Assembly: GCA_036514535.1 (NCBI GenBank)
Contig: DATBWZ010000032.1
Coordinates: 1-5,095, forward strand
Reading direction: 5' to 3'
Length of the DNA stretch: 5,095 nucleotides
Origin: DATBWZ01 sp036514535
GTDB taxonomy: Bacteria > JAMCPX01 > DATBWZ01
Shown here: positions 1 to 5,095 of the stretch, in pieces
How the letters are laid out: each line of letters begins with the position of its first letter
Position numbering within the stretch: position 1 is the stretch's first letter
Notes under the pieces: model-generated
What the model was told of the DNA's origin: nothing
Databases searched by the model: none
What the model saw: only the letters and a program-made list of their open reading frames with translations
Translations under genes and position numbers: made by a program

Positions 1-1003
1 CGTGGGTTCTCAAGTAACTGCTTGCGCCGATGGAGCCATCAGAGGCGTTGAACAATACTATTTTTGTTGTGGTTGACCCTGCGTCCACACCAAGGATATA
101 ATCTGCCCCTGTCATGATTTTTCGCTCATTCTGTGGCCGGACCCTGTAGTCCAGTAATGATTCGCTTTCCTTAAGCGATCTCAATGTTTCAAAGCCCTGA
201 ACTCGCGCCTTTATCCATCTGTCCGGCGGAGGAATAACCATAGTCTCTGGAAGCTCGGATGCGAACAATGAGGCGCCGAATGCTTCCAAGTACGGGCTTT
301 CCTTAAAAGCCAATATGCGTGAAGCAGGCATGAACTCCTGCAGAAATTCAAGAAAGAGATTATTCAAAGCCACTCCCCCTGAAATAACGACCGACTTTGC
401 CGGCCATTGTGACTGTTCTACCATTTTGCTGATCTTGTTTGCCAGATCGTGTATCAGTGTCCTGGCAATATCTCCGGGGGTACATTCGCCCTTATTGAGT
501 TTGTGCGTTGCGTCGGATTTGCAGTGGACGGAACACCGTGTTGCAATCCTGGTCAGTTTGCCGTTGCTTGCCGCGGCAAGCCCGTTCTGAATAGAGTATC
601 CCATTCTGTGAAACTGCTGGACAATAAACTCGCCTGTTCCTGCAGCGCATTTAGAGGAGGAGATAATATTTCTAATTTTGCCTTCTTTCATTGTATATAC
701 GCTAAATGTTTCTCCCCCAAGTGAGAGAAGAATATCGGGTTTCACCTTGAAAAACGCTACGGATTTTTCAAGACACTCTGCTTCAGACCTGTAAGGAAGA
801 TCAATAAGGGCATTGGCCGTTGAACCAGTAACCACAACACGCGCATTGGCGCTATTAGCGCAGCGTTCGGCTATCTCCTGAACCCTGCCGGCTGGATTTC
901 CTTCGTGCCGGACGATCTCTGATAGAGCCTCCCCTCCAAACATCCGCTGTACCCATTTCACTGATACAGCGCCGATCTCCAATCCGCCGAAGAAGTCGGA
1001 CAT
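1..1003 (-). CDS. Tandem BadF/BadG/BcrA/BcrD-type (HgdC-like) activase, 5' part, truncated by window edge
   Basis: I translated the minus strand from the ATG at 1003 and found 334 uninterrupted codons running off position 1. Domain one, about residues 6-250, carries SLGGETF (94-100), KCAAGTG (118-124), RCSVHCKSD (156-164) and ISGGVALNN (207-215). These match HgdC/BadF activases, where Cys of KCAAGTG (C119) and Cys of the RC-V segment (C157) from two subunits bind one [4Fe-4S] cluster in a homodimer. A second domain starts near residue 302 with GVDAGSTTTK (305-314), a canonical phosphate-1 loop of the ASKHA ATPase fold. Two BadF domains in tandem are typical of very large predicted CoA-enzyme activases, often over a thousand residues, so most of the gene lies outside. 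Known relatives use ATP to drive low-potential electron transfer to 2-hydroxyacyl-CoA dehydratases or benzoyl-CoA reductase; the partner is unknown here. Domain one has LEIGAVSVK (8-16), with Glu for the usual Asp. A TTG at 1033 is an alternative start with a better ribosome site. The family call is firm; the pathway is inference. Confidence 0.93.
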   Translation of the reverse strand, partial: MSDFFGGLEIGAVSVKWVQRMFGGEALSEIVRHEGNPAGRVQEIAERCANSANARVVVTGSTANALIDLPYRSEAECLEKSVAFFKVKPDILLSLGGETFSVYTMKEGKIRNIISSSKCAAGTGEFIVQQFHRMGYSIQNGLAAASNGKLTRIATRCSVHCKSDATHKLNKGECTPGDIARTLIHDLANKISKMVEQSQWPAKSVVISGGVALNNLFLEFLQEFMPASRILAFKESPYLEAFGASLFASELPETMVIPPPDRWIKARVQGFETLRSLKESESLLDYRVRPQNERKIMTGADYILGVDAGSTTTKIVLFNASDGSIGASSYLRTH

Positions 1004-1036
1004 TTTTTTATTAGTTAAAGAAGGGATGGCCAATTT

Positions 1037-1042
1037 TTCTCC
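1037..1042 (-). promoter_or_regulatory. Possible ribosome binding site for an alternative TTG start of the activase
   Basis: On the minus strand GGAGAA lies just upstream of an in-frame TTG at 1033-1031, with five bases between GGAG and the TTG. The ATG at 1003 has only an A-rich leader and no Shine-Dalgarno match. Using the TTG would add ten residues (MAIPSLTNKK) before the annotated Met. The conserved fold begins near residue 6 of the ATG form, so both starts are structurally possible. Confidence 0.4.
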
Positions 1043-1081
1043 GATAAGCAGGGCTCAAAATTATTATATCGGAACTCTTTA

Positions 1082-1089
1082 ATTATAAT
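1082..1089. promoter_or_regulatory. Candidate bidirectional -10 element (self-complementary ATTATAAT)
   Basis: The octamer ATTATAAT is its own reverse complement, so it gives a perfect TATAAT on the plus strand (1084-1089) and on the minus strand (1087-1082). It lies between divergent genes, where a shared promoter core is plausible. The matching -35 positions are weak: TTATTA at 1061-1066 on the plus strand matches TTGACA at only three of six bases with a 17-base spacer, and the minus strand has nothing better. A second minus-strand TATAAT lies at 1068-1063. In AT-rich DNA such boxes also arise by chance. Confidence 0.3.
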
Positions 1090-1212
1090 AGTAACTAAGA
1101 AAAGTTCAGTTCTCTTCATGGAATATAAAATAATAGCAGAATGCAGATGCGATGTCAAAAATTTTTATACAATAAGATGGGTTATTTCCTGGTATTTAGA
1201 CAAGATATCATT

Positions 1213-1218
1213 TATAAT
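1213..1218 (+). promoter_or_regulatory. Candidate -10 box close to the adaptor start codon
   Basis: A perfect TATAAT ends six bases before the ATG at 1225. If it works as a -10 element, transcription would begin at or next to the ATG and give a leaderless mRNA, consistent with the absence of a Shine-Dalgarno sequence there. The -35 region is poor: GGTATT at 1191-1196 with a 16-base spacer, and the better-looking TAGACA at 1197-1202 is only ten bases away. This is suggestive only. Confidence 0.25.
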
Positions 1219-1224
1219 GAATAA

Positions 1225-2436
1225 ATGCAGATCGTAAGAAAAAGATTAATACTGTTCATTTCTATCGGCGGGATAATGGCTATTTTTCTGTTCCTGATGA
1301 ATATTCACCGCAAAACATTGAATGTCAAAACACATACGGTAACGCCTGGAAATGTTGAAGATATTGTCTCCTCCCTTGAAAGCGGAATACTTGAACCAGT
1401 CCGCAGGGCACGCCTTAGAGCTGAAACAACAGGTACAATTCTGAAAATTCTAAAAAATGAAGGCGAAAGGGTAACCAAAGGCGAAGCAATTATTAAGTTT
1501 AACAGCGATGAACCAAAAACAAGGATGGAGATCCAGAAATCTAATCTTGAAATGCTTGAGGCGCGGTTTGAAATAATTAAAGTAAATCTTGAGAATTTTA
1601 ATAAAAGGTTAGAAAAATTAAGGAAATTATACTCTGAAGGTGGTATTTCTGAAAACCAGATTGAAGATGCAGAAACCCAGTTGAGATCTACAGAAAGTGA
1701 GGTCATTGCCGCTGAAGCTGGTGTAAGGCAGGCACAAGCAGTACTGGAATTGGCAAGGATTGAATTAAGCAAAACAGTACTCTCAGCGCCGTTTGATGGC
1801 ATTATAACGGAGATAAATGCAAGAATAGGCGAAGTTCCATCCGGAGCGCTTAATGATATTTCAATTGCACCACTGTCTTCTCAATCCGGATTAACAATGC
1901 CATCCCTCCCCTCAGGGAACTACCTCTGCGAGATAATAGACGATTCCAGTTTCTATGTGGAAGCAAGATTTGATGAAATAGACGCTCTGAAAATAAAGAC
2001 TGGAAACGAAGCAATGCTTTCTTCCGATGCTCTTCCTGAAAGGAATTTTAAAGGCGTTGTAAATGCTGTTTCCCCTGCTGTGTCCGGAAATCAGGACACA
2101 ACAAGAAGCGTTACTGTAAAAATTGTTATAAAAAATACAGCCGAAGATATGCTGCTTGCAGGTATGTCATTTGACGTTGATGTAATTGTACACTCAGTGG
2201 GAAATGTCCTGGTGATCCCGACAAACACAATTATAGAAAGAAAAGGTGAACAATTTGTGTATGTGTTAAATGGAAAGCGCGTGAAAGAAATCGCAATAAA
2301 ATCCGGCATTACAAATTGGGAATGGACAGAGGTTAGGAACGGGCTGAAAAAAGGGGATAAGGTTATAACATCCCTTGAGATAAAGGATCTGAAACCGGGT
2401 GCCAGAGCCAGAGAAGAGAATGGAACCACTGATTAA
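1225..2436 (+). CDS. MacA-like periplasmic adaptor (membrane fusion protein) of an ABC-type tripartite exporter
   Basis: This 403-residue protein should link an inner-membrane ABC permease to an outer-membrane channel. A basic N-terminus (RKR, 5-7) precedes one hydrophobic segment (about 8-26) that would anchor it with the rest in the periplasm. The two halves of a lipoyl-like domain are visible at about 65-93 (GTILKILKNEGERVTKGE) and 186-205 (LSAPFDGIITEINARIGEVP), flanking a long charged helical hairpin (about 97-184). At the hairpin tip K131, L135 and S142 match the spacing of the R-x3-L-x6-S motif used by AcrA and MacA to dock on TolC, with Lys replacing Arg. A beta-barrel and membrane-proximal domain follow, including LVIPTNTIIERKGEQFVYVL (329-348). 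An unusual insert lies at about 206-232. A stop codon directly precedes the ATG, so 1225 is the earliest possible start in this frame; an internal ATG at 1276 would lose the basic N-terminus. The neighbouring ATPase and permease identify the system type. Length fits the family; the substrate is unknown. Confidence 0.93.
   Translation: MQIVRKRLILFISIGGIMAIFLFLMNIHRKTLNVKTHTVTPGNVEDIVSSLESGILEPVRRARLRAETTGTILKILKNEGERVTKGEAIIKFNSDEPKTRMEIQKSNLEMLEARFEIIKVNLENFNKRLEKLRKLYSEGGISENQIEDAETQLRSTESEVIAAEAGVRQAQAVLELARIELSKTVLSAPFDGIITEINARIGEVPSGALNDISIAPLSSQSGLTMPSLPSGNYLCEIIDDSSFYVEARFDEIDALKIKTGNEAMLSSDALPERNFKGVVNAVSPAVSGNQDTTRSVTVKIVIKNTAEDMLLAGMSFDVDVIVHSVGNVLVIPTNTIIERKGEQFVYVLNGKRVKEIAIKSGITNWEWTEVRNGLKKGDKVITSLEIKDLKPGARAREENGTTD
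2079..2100 (+). other. Intragenic inverted repeat (7-bp stem, 8-nt loop)
   Basis: TGTGTCC at 2079-2085 pairs perfectly with GGACACA at 2094-2100 around an eight-base loop, inside the adaptor gene. No T run follows, so it is not an intrinsic terminator. It lies in coding sequence for the beta-barrel part of the protein and may be chance. Confidence 0.3.
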
Positions 2437-3103
2437 TCTGCATAATGCATCAAAGGTTTATAAAATCGGAAAACTTTACATAAATGCGCTGAAGGATCTG
2501 AATCTGATCATTGAAAGTGGAGAATTTATCTCCATTATAGGACCTTCCGGTTCTGGTAAATCAACGCTTATGAATATAATCGGGTTCCTTGATATTCTAA
2601 CCGAAGGGAGCTACCACTTTAGAAGCAAAGATGTCTCCTATCTTGAAGAAGACGAACTTTCGGGCATGAGAAACAGAGAAATTGGTTTTGTGTTTCAGAA
2701 TTTCAACCTGCTTTCACGCACAACCGCTATCAAAAATGTGGAACTACCCCTTCTCTATGCGGGAGCAGACAGAAAGAGAAGGCAGTATCTTGCTGAAAAA
2801 GCGATTGAAACTGTAGGTCTCAAGCAGCGACAATTACACAATTCAAACGAACTTTCTGGAGGTGAAATCCAGCGGGTCGCAATTGCGAGAGCGATAGTCG
2901 CCAACCCACAGATTATCCTTGCCGATGAACCTACTGGCAATCTTGATTCAAAAACAGGAAAAGAGATTCTTGAAACATTTGAAAGATTGCATTCGCAGGG
3001 GAGAACCGTAATCCTTGTCACTCACGATCCTGCTGTAGCTGAAAAAGCAAACAGGATCATATCCCTTCTTGACGGCAGAATAAACAGAGATGTAAGGAAA
3101 TAA
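2420..3103 (+). CDS. MacB/LolD-class ABC transporter ATP-binding protein
   Basis: This 227-residue nucleotide-binding subunit should power the exporter from the cytoplasmic face of the inner membrane. All ABC motifs are present in order: Walker A GPSGSGKST (41-49), Q-loop Q93 in FVFQNFNLL, signature LSGGE followed by IQRVAIARA (145-158), Walker B IILADEP (165-171) with catalytic E170, D-loop NLDS (174-177) and switch H202 in VTHD. The opening INLHNASKVY and the overall length match the FtsE/LolD/MacB ATPase class, which works with FtsX-like permeases using transmembrane signalling rather than an ordinary translocation channel. I chose the ATG at 2420 over a GTG at 2399 because the conserved N-terminal strand begins right after it and a purine-rich GAGAAGAGA precedes it. 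It overlaps the adaptor gene by 17 bases, which suggests translational coupling. In E. coli MacB this domain is fused to the permease; here it is separate, a common arrangement in other bacteria. Confidence 0.95.
   Translation: MEPLINLHNASKVYKIGKLYINALKDLNLIIESGEFISIIGPSGSGKSTLMNIIGFLDILTEGSYHFRSKDVSYLEEDELSGMRNREIGFVFQNFNLLSRTTAIKNVELPLLYAGADRKRRQYLAEKAIETVGLKQRQLHNSNELSGGEIQRVAIARAIVANPQIILADEPTGNLDSKTGKEILETFERLHSQGRTVILVTHDPAVAEKANRIISLLDGRINRDVRK
3094..3098 (+). promoter_or_regulatory. Ribosome binding site of the permease gene
   Basis: AAGGA lies six bases before the ATG at 3105, inside the last codons of the ATPase gene. It is the clearest Shine-Dalgarno site in the plus-strand operon and supports 3105 as the permease start. 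Confidence 0.7.
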
Positions 3104-3104
3104 T

Positions 3105-4313
3105 ATGGATATTATTGAGATGATAAGGGTTGCCTTTTCCTCCATTGCCGGCAACAAACTCCGTTCAGCCTTAACAATGCTCGGAGTTCTCATAGGCGTC
3201 AGTTCTGTAATATTACTTGTATCCATTACAACAGGCTTTAAGGAATTTCTGATTAGTCAGTTCTCCGGTATGGGAACAAACCTGCTTATAGTAAATCCCG
3301 GCAGAACGGAAACAAGGCGGCATGGCGGTCCGGGCCTGGCAGGAGTGAGAGACCTTACTATTGATGATGTCAACGCACTGAAAAAGAGAGCCACCGCCAT
3401 TGAAGGGACGACGCCTCTTATAGTTGGCACTGCAGAGGTTAAATATTTAAGCAGAGCCAGAAAAGTAGCGGTTTTGGGAGTTGACGAGGAATTCACTAAT
3501 GTTATAAATATGCAGGTATTTACAGGACGGTTCTTCTCAAAAGAAGATGCTTCATCCGCAAGAAGGGTTTGCACCATTGGACAGACGGTCAAGGATGAAC
3601 TCTTCGGAAACGAAAACCCTCTCGGCAAATTTATCAAAATAGGAACTTCAAGATATAGAATAATAGGACTTATGGAGAAAAAAGGCACTATTCTCGGGAC
3701 AGAGGATCTGGATGATCTTGTAATTATCCCTGTTATATCCGCACAAAGATTATTCAATACAGAGGCTCTTTTCGGGATACGTTCAAAAGCAAGAAGCAGA
3801 TTTGTAATTGAGGAAGCAAAGCGTCAAATAACCGAAATAATTAAAAAAAAACATGGCAACAAGGAAGATTTTACAGTAATAACGCAACAAGCAATGTTAT
3901 CCACGCTTGATTCTATTCTGAAAGGGCTCTCAACCACGCTGGCTGGAATTGCGGCTATTTCGCTGCTTGTAGGGGGCATTGGAATTATGAATATCATGCT
4001 TGTTTCTGTACGGGAAAGGACAAAAGAAATAGGTATAAGAAAAGCCGTAGGCGCCAAAAAAAGGGATATCTTATATCAGTTTCTTGTAGAATCCATAATA
4101 CTAAGCCTTTTAGGAGGCATTACCGGAATAATGCTTGCATTTGTCGGTACGGTTATAACATCAATGCTTGTTCCCCAGATCCCCCCCCTTCTCAGTCTAT
4201 GGTCCGTGCTTCTCGCTACAGTCTTCTCAATTCTCGTAGGAGTATTCTTTGGTGTGTACCCTGCCTACAAGGCTGCCCAACTGCATCCTATAGAAGCGCT
4301 TAGATATGAATAA
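3105..4313 (+). CDS. MacB-like ABC exporter permease (FtsX superfamily)
   Basis: This 402-residue membrane protein should form the inner-membrane part of the exporter as a dimer, with the ATPase below and the adaptor above. The topology is that of MacB without its ATPase: one transmembrane segment near the N-terminus (about 22-43), a large periplasmic domain (about 45-270), then three transmembrane segments (about 275-300, 325-352 and 365-388). Family hallmarks are NKLRSALTMLGVLIGV (17-32), the cytoplasmic loop VRERTKEIGIRKAVGAKKRD (302-321) that contacts the ATPase, and the ending PAYKAAQLHPIEALRYE (386-402). The periplasmic domain ends with DFTVIT (255-260), as usual in MacB relatives. It starts one base after the ATPase stop and has a good ribosome site. 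Relatives export macrolides, peptides, toxins, lipopeptides or siderophores, so substrate cannot be assigned. The gene contains A9 and C8 homopolymers but its frame is intact. Confidence 0.95.
   Translation: MDIIEMIRVAFSSIAGNKLRSALTMLGVLIGVSSVILLVSITTGFKEFLISQFSGMGTNLLIVNPGRTETRRHGGPGLAGVRDLTIDDVNALKKRATAIEGTTPLIVGTAEVKYLSRARKVAVLGVDEEFTNVINMQVFTGRFFSKEDASSARRVCTIGQTVKDELFGNENPLGKFIKIGTSRYRIIGLMEKKGTILGTEDLDDLVIIPVISAQRLFNTEALFGIRSKARSRFVIEEAKRQITEIIKKKHGNKEDFTVITQQAMLSTLDSILKGLSTTLAGIAAISLLVGGIGIMNIMLVSVRERTKEIGIRKAVGAKKRDILYQFLVESIILSLLGGITGIMLAFVGTVITSMLVPQIPPLLSLWSVLLATVFSILVGVFFGVYPAYKAAQLHPIEALRYE
3843..3851 (+). repeat. A9 homopolymer inside the permease gene
   Basis: Nine consecutive A encode three lysines (residues 247-249) in the periplasmic domain. 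The reading frame is intact in this sequence. Such a run can be a site of polymerase slippage or sequencing error. Confidence 0.9.
4181..4188 (+). repeat. C8 homopolymer inside the permease gene
   Basis: Eight consecutive C span the codons for I359-P360-P361-L362, in the loop before the last transmembrane segment. The frame is intact here. A one-base change would alter the last two-fifths of the C-terminal membrane region and remove the final transmembrane segment. Confidence 0.9.
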
Positions 4314-5095
4314 CCGATCTCTCTTAACTGCTGATTTTATAAAAGTTATCGCTGTAAATGTTCTTTTTCATATGAGTTTCACTGCTTTTTTTCTGTTGCC
4401 ATTGCTTATAAAATCCCTTGGGGGCAATGAGGCTGACATCGGACTGATAATGGGGGCATCCGGGTTTGCCTCGGTGCTGATGATTCCTGTTGTCGGCAGT
4501 CTGGTGGACAGATTCGGACGAAAAATTTTTCTTGTTTACGGGACAATCATAATGTCCATAGCCTCACTGCTTTATATTTTTATCACTGACCTTTCAATAC
4601 CCGCATTCATTTTCTTGAGAATTCTTCAGGGTGTGGGTTTTGCGTTCACATTTATCGCTGCGCAAACTATTGCAGTTGATATCGTGCCGGATGAGCGCCG
4701 GGCAGAAGGACTGGGGCTATTCGGCGTGTTTACTATGACCACACATGCTATAGGTCCTGCAATTGCCGAACTAATACAGGTTCATTTTGGGTATTCTGCG
4801 TTGTTTATTCTGTCAGGATTTTTTGGGGTAGCTGCTATGTTTTTTGCCTTAAAACTTAATGAGACTCATACAGTCAAGCAGAATTTTGTCAATCCATTAA
4901 AGTTTATAGCAGAAAACCATCACCTGACCGGCATACTGCTGGCTACAACAATATGCGGTGCAGGTTTTGGATCCGTTCTCGTATTTATTCCGACATATAT
5001 GAAAGAGTTGTCTGTCAATCCAATCAGCTCTTTTTTCCTTTCATACACTGCTGCAGCGATACTGACAAGACTATTTTTCGGGCACCTTGCTGATA
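4306..5095 (+). CDS. Major facilitator superfamily (MFS) transporter, 5' part, truncated by window edge
   Basis: The frame opens with an ATG at 4306 and stays open for 263 codons to the window edge. The translation is strongly hydrophobic, with about eight recognisable membrane segments: roughly 12-34, 45-63, 74-93, 99-121, 138-158, 163-182, then after a polar linker 207-229 and 240-258. This is the six-plus-six layout of MFS carriers. The motif-A loop between segments two and three is GSLVDRFGRK (64-73), and LRILQGVGFAF (104-114) in segment four resembles motif B with R105. A GP pair (150-151) in segment five resembles the antiporter motif-C region. These point to a proton-driven exporter of the drug or sugar efflux type, but substrate cannot be read from sequence. 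The usual length near 400 residues implies that about a third is missing. It overlaps the permease end by eight bases, has only a weak AGAAG at 4292-4296 as ribosome site, and is probably translated by coupling. Confidence 0.9.
   Translation, partial: MNNRSLLTADFIKVIAVNVLFHMSFTAFFLLPLLIKSLGGNEADIGLIMGASGFASVLMIPVVGSLVDRFGRKIFLVYGTIIMSIASLLYIFITDLSIPAFIFLRILQGVGFAFTFIAAQTIAVDIVPDERRAEGLGLFGVFTMTTHAIGPAIAELIQVHFGYSALFILSGFFGVAAMFFALKLNETHTVKQNFVNPLKFIAENHHLTGILLATTICGAGFGSVLVFIPTYMKELSVNPISSFFLSYTAAAILTRLFFGHLAD

Larger units (their letters stand above)
1004..1224. other. Divergent intergenic region
   Basis: These 221 bases separate the minus-strand activase from the plus-strand exporter operon, so promoters for both directions should lie here. 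The region is AT-rich and contains several TATAAT-like boxes, described separately where useful. I see no tRNA, no convincing small ORF, no terminator-like hairpin followed by a T run, and no long inverted repeat that would suggest a recognisable regulator site. Confidence 0.7.

Noticed and set aside
315..724. Two overlapping plus-strand ORFs of 91 codons (315-590 and 449-724)
   Set aside because: They lie antisense to the activase, whose minus-strand frame shows conserved motifs such as KCAAGTG and ISGGVALNN across the same bases. Their translations resemble no family I know.
1004..1224. CRISPR array, mobile element ends, attachment site or tRNA in the intergenic region
   Set aside because: I see no regularly spaced repeats, no terminal inverted repeats, no target-site duplication and no cloverleaf-like pairing.
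1218..1238. Tiny ORF MNKCRS overlapping the adaptor start as a possible leader peptide
   Set aside because: It has no ribosome site, only six codons, and no attenuator hairpin follows it.
1305..1802. Minus-strand ORF of 165 codons
   Set aside because: It is the antisense shadow of the adaptor gene, which has clear lipoyl and hairpin features here.
2079..2100. Hairpin inside the adaptor gene as a terminator
   Set aside because: There is no T run after the stem and it lies in the middle of a conserved coding region.
2399..2419. Upstream GTG start for the ATPase gene
   Set aside because: It would add MPEPEKR before the conserved N-terminus, has no clear ribosome site and increases the overlap with the adaptor. 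The ATG at 2420 fits the family start.
2091..2429. Minus-strand ORF of 112 codons
   Set aside because: It lies antisense to the C-terminal part of the adaptor, with no recognisable motif.
2755..3226. Minus-strand ORFs at 2755-3021 and 2948-3226
   Set aside because: They are antisense to the ATPase signature, Walker B and H-loop region and to the start of the permease; no independent support.
3257..4057. Minus-strand ORFs at 3257-3757 and 3824-4057
   Set aside because: They are shadows of the permease gene on the opposite strand.

Overview
The window looks like chromosomal DNA from a Gram-negative (diderm), probably anaerobic bacterium. The diderm inference rests on a periplasmic adaptor protein that carries the hairpin-tip motif used to dock on a TolC-like outer-membrane channel. 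The anaerobe inference rests on a BadF/HgdC-type activase, a family with an oxygen-sensitive iron-sulfur cluster. No rRNA, tRNA or other taxonomic marker is present, so the lineage cannot be fixed further.

Layout. Positions 1-1003 on the minus strand hold the 5' part of a large tandem-domain BadF/BadG/BcrA/BcrD-type activase gene that runs off the left edge. Positions 1004-1224 are an AT-rich divergent intergenic region with several TATAAT-like boxes. From 1225 to the right edge everything is on the plus strand and packed as one apparent operon: a MacA-like periplasmic adaptor (1225-2436), a MacB/LolD-class ABC ATPase (2420-3103, overlapping the adaptor by 17 bases), a MacB-like permease (3105-4313, one base after the ATPase stop), and an MFS transporter (4306 onward, overlapping the permease by 8 bases and cut by the right edge). 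Both edge genes are open ORFs truncated by the window.

How the genes work together. Adaptor, ATPase and permease form a complete inner-membrane and periplasmic set for a MacAB-type tripartite exporter, with ATPase and permease on separate polypeptides instead of fused as in E. coli MacB. The outer-membrane channel is not encoded here and must come from downstream or elsewhere. The overlapping MFS gene suggests a second exporter made with the ABC pump; the substrate cannot be told from sequence. The divergent activase probably belongs to a different process, acyl-CoA dehydratase or reductase activation or a related double-cubane-cluster system.

Nothing here is clearly a new biological system. 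The points most worth a second look are the overlapping ABC and MFS exporter genes, a non-canonical first nucleotide-binding motif in the activase beside intact cluster cysteines, a Ser/Pro/Leu-rich insert in the adaptor, the lack of a Shine-Dalgarno site at the adaptor start with a TATAAT six bases upstream, and two homopolymer tracts in the permease gene.
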